Source: Pseudomonadota bacterium (GTDB lineage Bacteria > Pseudomonadota > Alphaproteobacteria > Rhodobacterales > Rhodobacteraceae). Taken from it: a stretch of DNA of 5,634 bases. The number at the start of each line of letters is the position of its first letter. Position 1 is the stretch's first letter. The notes under the pieces are model-generated. The model saw nothing but the letters and a program-made list of their open reading frames with translations, was not told the DNA's origin and ran no database searches. The position numbers and the translations under genes are program-made. The DNA lies in assembly GCA_027623875.1 (NCBI GenBank), contig JAQBUS010000106.1:1-5634 (forward strand), read 5' to 3'. Positions 1 to 4,871 of the stretch are shown in pieces.

Positions 1-1
1 A

Positions 2-1228
2 AGGGCAGACGAAATTGCTTTGGTCGAGTGTATGGATACAGGGCAATCATTGAAATTTATGTCTAAGGCGGCGTTAAGAGGGGCAGAAAATTTTCGATTT
101 TTTGCTGACCGAGCTGAAGAGGCAAGAGATGGAAAGTCTCTTCGGACAACCGGACAAGTAAATATCTCGACAAGAGTACCAATTGGTCCAGTTGGCATAA
201 TTACACCATGGAACACCCCTTTTATGTTGTCTACGTGGAAAATCGCTCCAGCTTTGGCCGCAGGGTGTACGATAGTTCATAAGCCTGCCGAGTTTTCTCC
301 ATTGACGGCTCGGTTGCTCCTCGAAATAGCTGAGGATGCTGGCTTACCAAAGGGGGTGTGGAACCTTGTAAATGGCCTGGGAGAGGAAGCCGGGCGTGCT
401 CTTACGGAAAACCCCAAAATTAAAGCGATCGGTTTTGTAGGTGAAGGAAAAACTGGCTCTATGATTATGCGTCAGGGCGCTGAAACGCTGAAACGTGTTC
501 ATTTTGAGCTGGGTGGAAAAAACCCAGTTATTGTTTTTGCTGACTCTGATATCGACCGTGCAGTTGATGCGGCTGTTTTTATGATTTACTCACTTAATGG
601 AGAAAGGTGCACTTCCTCGTCTAGATTGCTAGTGGAGGAGAGTATCTATGAGATGTTTACACAAAAAGTGGCAGAGAAGGCCAAGCTCATAAAAGTAGGC
701 CATCCTCTGGACCCAAAAACTATTGTTGGGCCCCTAATTCACCCAGTTCATGAAAGAAAAGTTTTAGAGTATATAAGAATTGGCAAAGAAGAAGGAGCAA
801 TACTTTTGGCGGGTGGAAATAAAATAAATGGTCCAGGTGGTGGTTGTTATATTGAACCAACTTTATTCACTAACGCTAATAATGATATGCGAATATCTCA
901 AGAGGAGATATTCGGTCCAGTACTTACGGCTATTTCGTTTTCTGATGAAGCTGAGGCATTAAGAATAGCGAATGATGTGGATTATGGGTTAAGTGGTTAT
1001 TTATGGACGTCTGATGTAACGCGCGCCTTTAGATTCTCAGATGGTCTGGATGCTGGCATGATTTGGGTTAACTCAGAAAATGTTAGACATCTACCAGCTC
1101 CTTTTGGCGGGATTAAGTCTTCGGGAATAGGTCGAGATGGTGGAGATTGGTCATTTGATTTTTATATGGAAACAAAAAATATAGCATTTGCAACAGAGCG
1201 TCACCCAATCCCTAAGCTTACTAATTAA
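2..1228 (+). CDS. hpaE: 5-carboxymethyl-2-hydroxymuconate semialdehyde dehydrogenase, 5'-truncated by window edge
   Basis: NAD-dependent aldehyde dehydrogenase that oxidises the semialdehyde formed when homoprotocatechuate is ring-cleaved, giving 5-carboxymethyl-2-hydroxymuconate; cytosolic. The frame is open from base 2 with no stop. The first residues (RADEIALVECMDTG) match the interior 'E-x-A-x-x-E-x-x-D-T-G' of ALDHs, so the TTG at 20 is not the start; about 80 N-terminal residues are missing. ALDH hallmarks: PWN with the active-site Asn codon at 212-214, the HKPAE lysine, FELGGK with the general-base Glu at 506-508, GERC with the nucleophile Cys at 608-610, and EEIFGP with the Glu at 905-907. 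HpaE-specific resemblance includes the SLNGERCTSSSR segment, WVNSENVR followed by PFGG, and the HPIPK C-terminus, all close to E. coli HpaE. The usual F-T-G-x-x-x-x-G cofactor loop reads FVGEGKTG. It is the first visible gene of the hpa cluster, 12 nt before hpaD. The ALDH family is certain; the substrate assignment is supported by similarity plus neighbours. Confidence 0.93.
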   Translation, partial: RADEIALVECMDTGQSLKFMSKAALRGAENFRFFADRAEEARDGKSLRTTGQVNISTRVPIGPVGIITPWNTPFMLSTWKIAPALAAGCTIVHKPAEFSPLTARLLLEIAEDAGLPKGVWNLVNGLGEEAGRALTENPKIKAIGFVGEGKTGSMIMRQGAETLKRVHFELGGKNPVIVFADSDIDRAVDAAVFMIYSLNGERCTSSSRLLVEESIYEMFTQKVAEKAKLIKVGHPLDPKTIVGPLIHPVHERKVLEYIRIGKEEGAILLAGGNKINGPGGGCYIEPTLFTNANNDMRISQEEIFGPVLTAISFSDEAEALRIANDVDYGLSGYLWTSDVTRAFRFSDGLDAGMIWVNSENVRHLPAPFGGIKSSGIGRDGGDWSFDFYMETKNIAFATERHPIPKLTN

Positions 1229-1232
1229 GGAG
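1227..1232 (+). promoter_or_regulatory. Shine-Dalgarno site of hpaD
   Basis: AAGGAG lies 8 nt before the ATG at 1241 and overlaps the last two bases of the hpaE stop codon (TAA, 1226-1228). This fixes the hpaD start. A ribosome terminating on hpaE would sit on this site, which favours coupled translation. Confidence 0.8.
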
Positions 1233-1240
1233 TTAATTTT

Positions 1241-2221
1241 ATGCCCGTGCCATCTCCAAACCTCAATCCGGTTTTTAATATTGTTCGACTGAGCCATGTG
1301 GAGTTGGGAGTATCTAATCTTGTAGCCAGTAGAGCTTTCTATGTTGACACTCTAGGGCTCCAGGTCACGTTTGAGTCTTCTGAGGAAATATTTTTAAGAG
1401 CGATGGAAGAGCGTGGCCATCACTGTATTGTTCTTAAGAAAACCAAGAACCCTAAAGTTAACGCAATTACTTTTAAGGTTTTTTCTGAAACTGATTTGGA
1501 TAAAGCTGAAAAGTGGTTTCGTGAACAATTGTCACCGACCGAATGGGTTGAACGGCCATATCAGGGGCGTACACTTAGGAGTTGTGATATTCACGGTGTA
1601 CCTATTGAATTTTATCATAAGATGGATCGTTTGGATTCGATTCATCAGAAATATAAATTATATAGGGGTGTTAAGCCTCTGCGTATTGATCACGTAAACT
1701 GTTTCAGTCCAGATGTGGACGCTTCTGTGGAGTTCTGGAATGGAATGGGGTTTCGAGTTACGGAGTACACTGAAGATAATGAAAGTAATAAAATTTGGGC
1801 CGCCTGGATGCAAAGAAAAGGCGGTGTTCACGATGTTGCATTTACAAATGGATTAGGACCACGGTTACACCATACAGCGTTTTGGGTCCCAACGCCTCTT
1901 AATATTATTGATTTATGCGATCTGATGGCGACGACAGGTTATTTAAAAAATATTGAACGTGGACCTGGACGTCATGGTATTTCCAATGCTTTTTTCTTGT
2001 ATATTTTGGATCCAGATGGGCATCGGGTTGAAATATACTGTTCTGATTATCAAACAATTGATCCAGATCATGAACCCATAAAATGGGATTTAAAAGATCC
2101 TCAACGTCAAACTTTGTGGGGGGCGCCAGCTCCTAAAAGTTGGTTTGAGCATGGAACTGAATTCTATGGCATCACAGCCAGAAAATCTGCATTAACCGCA
2201 TCGCCTATTATCGCGCCGTAA
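1241..2221 (+). CDS. hpaD: 3,4-dihydroxyphenylacetate (homoprotocatechuate) 2,3-dioxygenase, type I extradiol (VOC) family
   Basis: Ring-cleaving dioxygenase that opens homoprotocatechuate next to its hydroxyls to give 5-carboxymethyl-2-hydroxymuconate semialdehyde. The 326-residue protein has two vicinal-oxygen-chelate domains: N-terminal (about 14-130, beginning RLSHVELGV) and catalytic C-terminal (about 147-270). By memory alignment to the Brevibacterium fuscum enzyme (ligands H155, H214, E267), the metal ligands are H151 (RIDHVN), H211 (RLHHTAF) and E264 (GHRVEIY). Second-sphere residues also align: N153, W189, acid/base H197 (GGVHD), R240, H245 (GRHGISN) and Y254. The C-terminal tail (about 270-326) with WDLKDPQRQ is typical of this family. 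Fe(II) versus Mn(II) cannot be told from sequence. This is not the LigB-type (type III) protein that carries the name HpaD in E. coli. It sits between hpaE and an FAH-family gene in one operon. The enzyme assignment is strong because ligands and second sphere are complete. Confidence 0.94.
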   Translation: MPVPSPNLNPVFNIVRLSHVELGVSNLVASRAFYVDTLGLQVTFESSEEIFLRAMEERGHHCIVLKKTKNPKVNAITFKVFSETDLDKAEKWFREQLSPTEWVERPYQGRTLRSCDIHGVPIEFYHKMDRLDSIHQKYKLYRGVKPLRIDHVNCFSPDVDASVEFWNGMGFRVTEYTEDNESNKIWAAWMQRKGGVHDVAFTNGLGPRLHHTAFWVPTPLNIIDLCDLMATTGYLKNIERGPGRHGISNAFFLYILDPDGHRVEIYCSDYQTIDPDHEPIKWDLKDPQRQTLWGAPAPKSWFEHGTEFYGITARKSALTASPIIAP

Positions 2222-2233
2222 TTATTACCTAGT

Positions 2234-2237
2234 GGAG
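2234..2237 (+). promoter_or_regulatory. Shine-Dalgarno site of the FAH-family gene
   Basis: GGAG (in AGTGGAGT) is 7 nt before the ATG at 2245, within the 23-nt gap after hpaD. It supports that ATG as the start. Confidence 0.7.
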
Positions 2238-2244
2238 TCTTATA

Positions 2245-3138
2245 ATGAACAATCAAGTATTGCCTAAAGTCATAACTTTTACTGTTGATAATAAACAGAG
2301 TTTCGGTGTGCTGAGTGATGAAGGCGTAATTGATATGGGAGGGGTTTATAACCAGCATTCTAATCTTACTGAAGTAATTGCAGCTGGTCTGTTGGAAGAT
2401 TTAGTGGCTGCCTCATCGGGGCGAACTACTGATTTCAAATATAGTAACTTTTTGTATGATATTCCTATTCCGAACCCAGAAAAAATTATTTGTATTGGCG
2501 TTAATTTTCCAGATAGAAATGCGGAATACAAGGATGGCCAGGACGCTCCAACAAATCCATCATTATTTGTCCGATTTCCGGGTTCGTTCACGGGTCACAA
2601 CAAAGAGATTATCCGCCCTCCAGAAAGCTATATGCTTGATTATGAAGGTGAAATTGCGATCGTAATAGGATTGGGTGGACGGAGAATTCAGGAAGTTAAT
2701 GCTTATAAGCATATCGCCGCTTTAACTTTATGCAACGAGGGGACTCTTAGAGATTGGCTGAGACACGCAAAGTTCAATGTAACCCAAGGCAAGAACTTTG
2801 ACTCATCAGGATCTATGGGCCCTTGGATTGTACCTTTCCGGGATGCTTTGCAGTTAGATGACATTAATTTAGAAACACGAGTGAACGGAGAAGTTCGACA
2901 AAAAGATCGAACCTCTAGAATGATTTTTTCGTTCCGTAAGATTATTGCTTATGTCTCGACCTTCACTACTCTTGTTCCAGGTGATGTTCTGGTGTGCGGA
3001 ACTCCAACCGGAGCTGGAGCGCGTTTTGATCCTCCGATTTGGCTTATCCCAGGAGATTTAGTTGAAGTCGAAGCTGAAGGGATTGGGACGCTGTCAAATC
3101 ATATAGCTGATGAGGTAGTAAATGTTGAAAGCCACTGA
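2245..3138 (+). CDS. Fumarylacetoacetate hydrolase family protein, probable HpaG-type decarboxylase/isomerase
   Basis: Likely handles 5-oxopent-3-ene-1,2,5-tricarboxylate (decarboxylation) and/or the following 2-hydroxyhepta-2,4-diene-1,7-dioate isomerisation in homoprotocatechuate breakdown. The 297 residues make a single FAH unit: a small N-terminal domain (about 1-75), then the catalytic fold starting PEKIICIGVNF (79-89). The metal-binding E-x-E is E134/E136 (YEGEIAIVIG). The third ligand falls in NEGTLRD (164-170) as E165, where the classic motif has Asp. Other family marks are GKNFD with K183, the GPWIV strand (192-196), RTSRMIF (222-228) and GTPTGAG (252-258). E. coli HpaG is a tandem duplication of about 430 residues; this protein has one copy. 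The 3' end overlaps hpaH by 17 nt. FAH-family membership is certain. The exact reaction is inferred from the operon; a fumarylpyruvate- or acylpyruvate-hydrolase-type activity cannot be excluded from sequence, so no gene symbol is given. Confidence 0.88.
   Translation: MNNQVLPKVITFTVDNKQSFGVLSDEGVIDMGGVYNQHSNLTEVIAAGLLEDLVAASSGRTTDFKYSNFLYDIPIPNPEKIICIGVNFPDRNAEYKDGQDAPTNPSLFVRFPGSFTGHNKEIIRPPESYMLDYEGEIAIVIGLGGRRIQEVNAYKHIAALTLCNEGTLRDWLRHAKFNVTQGKNFDSSGSMGPWIVPFRDALQLDDINLETRVNGEVRQKDRTSRMIFSFRKIIAYVSTFTTLVPGDVLVCGTPTGAGARFDPPIWLIPGDLVEVEAEGIGTLSNHIADEVVNVESH
3112..3115 (+). promoter_or_regulatory. Shine-Dalgarno site of hpaH, inside the upstream gene
   Basis: GAGG lies 6 nt before the ATG at 3122, within the last codons of the FAH-family gene, whose TGA is at 3136-3138. 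This supports a true 17-nt overlap rather than a later start, and implies coupled translation. Confidence 0.65.
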
Positions 3139-3922
3139 GATTAAAGCCGCTGCGCATGCTTTATATAACGCTGAGTTCGATCGAGTTCAAATAGGTCTCC
3201 TGACACAGAAATACCCGAATATTGAAATGACTGATGCCTATTCCATTCAAAAGGCTTTGGTCCAGCTTAAGATTGAATCTGGGCAGAAAATAGTTGGTTG
3301 GAAAATTGGTTTAACATCGAAGGCAATGCAATATGCACTAAATATTGATATACCAGATAGTGGCGTATTGATGGATGACATGGAGTTCTCAAACGATTCC
3401 AAAATCCCTTCTGGAAGATTTATTCAACCTCGAATTGAGGCTGAAATTGCTTTTGTTATGAAGTCATCCTTAGGAGGATATGTAACTGTTGAGGATGTGA
3501 TTCAAGCAACTGACTTCGTTTGCCCAGCCCTTGAAATTTTAGACACACGGATATTAAGGTTGGATAATGTTACAGGAAAAAGTAGAGGAATTTGCGATAC
3601 CATATCAGATAATGCGGCGAATGCTGGAATAATTTTAGGGGATAAACGGCACTCGCCAAGAGATATAGACTTGAGGTGGGTCGGAGCCATTGTCACTCGT
3701 GATGGAGAAGTGGAAGAAACTGGTTTAGGAGCAGGGGTTTTAAATGATCCCATTATGGGAATTGTGTGGTTGGCAAAAAGAATGTCTGATTACGGACAAA
3801 AGATTGAAGAAGGTCAGGTTATTTTATCGGGATCATTTGTTAGGGCCATAGAAGCTCCCTCGGGCTCAAAAATAAATGCTGATTTTGGATCTTTCGGTAG
3901 AGCAGGGTGTGTTTTTCTTTAA
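3122..3922 (+). CDS. hpaH: 2-oxo-hept-3-ene-1,7-dioate hydratase
   Basis: Metal-dependent hydratase adding water to 2-oxohept-3-ene-1,7-dioate to give 4-hydroxy-2-oxoheptanedioate, the aldolase substrate of the homoprotocatechuate pathway. At 266 residues it matches the E. coli enzyme (267) and aligns almost without gaps. Shared blocks include GWKIGLTSKAMQ (59-70, with K61), the G-x-L-x-D-D-M segment (81-87), RFIQPRIEAEIAFV (99-112), the PALE segment (135-138), TISDNAANAGIILG (160-173) and DLRW (183-186). The Mg2+ ligands by alignment to HpcG/HpaH are E106, E108 and E138, all present. It belongs to the same fold superfamily as the preceding FAH-family protein and to the hydratase/4-oxalocrotonate decarboxylase family (MhpD, DmpE, DmpH). 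The N-terminal region and operon context favour the heptenedioate hydratase over MhpD. It is the last gene before a putative terminator; no aldolase gene (hpaI) follows on this strand within the window. Confidence 0.93.
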   Translation: MLKATEIKAAAHALYNAEFDRVQIGLLTQKYPNIEMTDAYSIQKALVQLKIESGQKIVGWKIGLTSKAMQYALNIDIPDSGVLMDDMEFSNDSKIPSGRFIQPRIEAEIAFVMKSSLGGYVTVEDVIQATDFVCPALEILDTRILRLDNVTGKSRGICDTISDNAANAGIILGDKRHSPRDIDLRWVGAIVTRDGEVEETGLGAGVLNDPIMGIVWLAKRMSDYGQKIEEGQVILSGSFVRAIEAPSGSKINADFGSFGRAGCVFL

Positions 3923-3932
3923 TTCCGTTGTG

Positions 3933-3966
3933 ACTTAAAGGCTTTCTAGCAAGTCTTTAAGTTTTT
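3933..3966 (+). terminator. Putative intrinsic terminator of the hpa operon
   Basis: ACTTAAAG (3933-3940) pairs perfectly with CTTTAAGT (3955-3962). The 14-nt loop can form a small GCT/AGC inner stem (3941-3943 with 3948-3950), and a T-run follows at 3962-3966. It begins 10 nt after the hpaH stop. The stem is AT-rich, so it may be weak. On the opposite strand no T-run follows, so it should act mainly on + strand transcripts. The methyltransferase stop codon (complement of 3957-3959) lies in the right arm. Confidence 0.5.
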
Positions 3967-4736
3967 GTAGCAAATATGTGAGTTGGACAATGCTCTCCCG
4001 ACTTCAAAACTTTAATCATTTTCTTCCATGTGTCGATATTTTTGTTGACGTAATTAGAGCCAACAGCATTTTCCAAATCCTTAAACAGTCGGCCACTCAT
4101 GCTGGCCAGCTCTTCTTGGGCCTGTTTGAGATACCAAGAATTTTGATTTACTACTTTGATATTTGAGAACCCTGCTAACCGCATCGCACTCTCATAGGCG
4201 CGGGGAGAACCCATATTGAAACTCAAACCTTCGGCTTTAATGTAGGCCTTCATATTTGATGACATAACGCCATCATGTGATATCATCCAGTCTCCTATTA
4301 CTAATTTTCCGCCAGGAGATAGAATTCGAAAGAAATTTCTAAAGAGCGTATCCTTGTCAGCGATGTGTATAAGTGAATCTTTTGAGAAAATGATATCGAA
4401 ACTTTTGTCCCTGAAAGGGAAAATACCAGGATTTACCTTTAAGTAACTAACTTTACTCTTCAGATTCAGTTTTGTGACCCTTTCTTTAGCGAGCTCTATA
4501 ACAGGTGCCTCAATGTCTAACCCCAGTATGCTCTTTAATTGAGTTAGTTTTGCAAGGTGAATTGTATTGCCTCCGGATCCACAACCAATGTCAATTACAT
4601 CTTTGTTTGTAAAGTCTATCCCGGATATAAGTCTTTTTAGTTCATCAATACCTCTGGGTGAAAGGTTTCCTTCACCCCATACCATTTCCAGAAATAGGAT
4701 GGCCTTTCTGTCGTATTCTATATTGTTATCAGGCAT
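3957..4736 (-). CDS. Class I SAM-dependent methyltransferase, phosphobase-methyltransferase-like
   Basis: Transfers a methyl group from S-adenosylmethionine to an unknown small substrate. The 259-residue protein has a single Rossmann methyltransferase domain. Motif I is VIDIGCGSGG (47-56), the acidic residue ending strand 2 is D74 (GLDIE), SFDIIFSKD (112-120) is the motif II region, and LSPGGKLVIGDW (139-150) is motif III. The order resembles phosphoethanolamine methyltransferases such as Plasmodium PfPMT: an N-terminal helix with WGEGNLSPRG (20-29), then S-K-D-x-x-I-H (118-124), then a C-terminal W-K-K (237-239) and final FATK. Y8 and H124 fall where the PfPMT catalytic Tyr/His pair would be (alignment from memory). 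The ATG at 4736 keeps Y8 and is preferred, although no clear Shine-Dalgarno precedes it. It converges on hpaH and diverges from a Rieske oxygenase gene. The methyltransferase fold is certain. The substrate is unknown; UbiE/sterol-type small-molecule methyltransferases are the alternative. Confidence 0.88.
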   Translation of the reverse strand: MPDNNIEYDRKAILFLEMVWGEGNLSPRGIDELKRLISGIDFTNKDVIDIGCGSGGNTIHLAKLTQLKSILGLDIEAPVIELAKERVTKLNLKSKVSYLKVNPGIFPFRDKSFDIIFSKDSLIHIADKDTLFRNFFRILSPGGKLVIGDWMISHDGVMSSNMKAYIKAEGLSFNMGSPRAYESAMRLAGFSNIKVVNQNSWYLKQAQEELASMSGRLFKDLENAVGSNYVNKNIDTWKKMIKVLKSGEHCPTHIFATKT

Positions 4737-4871
4737 GAAGTTGGTGTTTTCTTTTAAATTTAAATCAAAGTTAGGTTAATTTTTTGTTTATGTATAGGTG
4801 GAGCCTCAGAGATTTACTTCTTGCCTCACAAATTTTATAGTAACTTTTTAAAAACATACTTAAGGTTTATT
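4737..4871. other. AT-rich divergent intergenic region
   Basis: This 135-nt gap separates the methyltransferase start (- strand) from the Rieske oxygenase start (+ strand), so it must hold the upstream signals of both genes. It contains a + strand promoter candidate and a 12-bp AT-only palindrome (4753-4764). I see no convincing - strand promoter, no small open frame with a ribosome site and no RNA gene. Confidence 0.6.
4813..4841 (+). promoter_or_regulatory. Candidate sigma-70-type promoter of the Rieske oxygenase gene
   Basis: TTTACT (4813-4818, 4 of 6 consensus bases) and TATAGT (4836-4841, 5 of 6) are separated by 17 nt. A start of transcription near 4848 would leave a leader of about 24 nt before the ATG at 4872. 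In AT-rich DNA such matches arise by chance, so this is only a candidate. Confidence 0.4.

Noticed and set aside
20..22. TTG as the start codon of the aldehyde dehydrogenase
   Set aside because: The frame stays open to the window edge and the upstream codons encode conserved ALDH residues (ADEIA). The true start is outside the window.
74..280. 68-codon - strand open frame within hpaE
   Set aside because: It is antisense to conserved ALDH coding sequence and shows no motif of its own.
1413..1697. 94-codon + strand open frame inside hpaD
   Set aside because: It lies in another frame of a gene with complete catalytic motifs, has a composition unlike a real protein and has no ribosome site.
4753..4764. 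TTTAAATTTAAA perfect palindrome as an operator
   Set aside because: It is A/T only, in an AT-rich gap, so expected by chance; no second copy or known regulator half-site is seen.
4567..4779. 70-codon + strand open frame antisense to the methyltransferase start
   Set aside because: It mirrors the methyltransferase coding frame, has no recognisable motif and no convincing ribosome site.
4791..4796. TATACA on the - strand as the methyltransferase -10 box
   Set aside because: The hexamer 17 nt upstream (AAGTAA) does not resemble a -35 box, and other spacings were no better.
4821..4832. TTGCCTCACAA as an inverted-repeat operator or a -35 element
   Set aside because: Only the outer three bases are symmetric, and no -10 match occurs at a suitable distance from TTGCCT.
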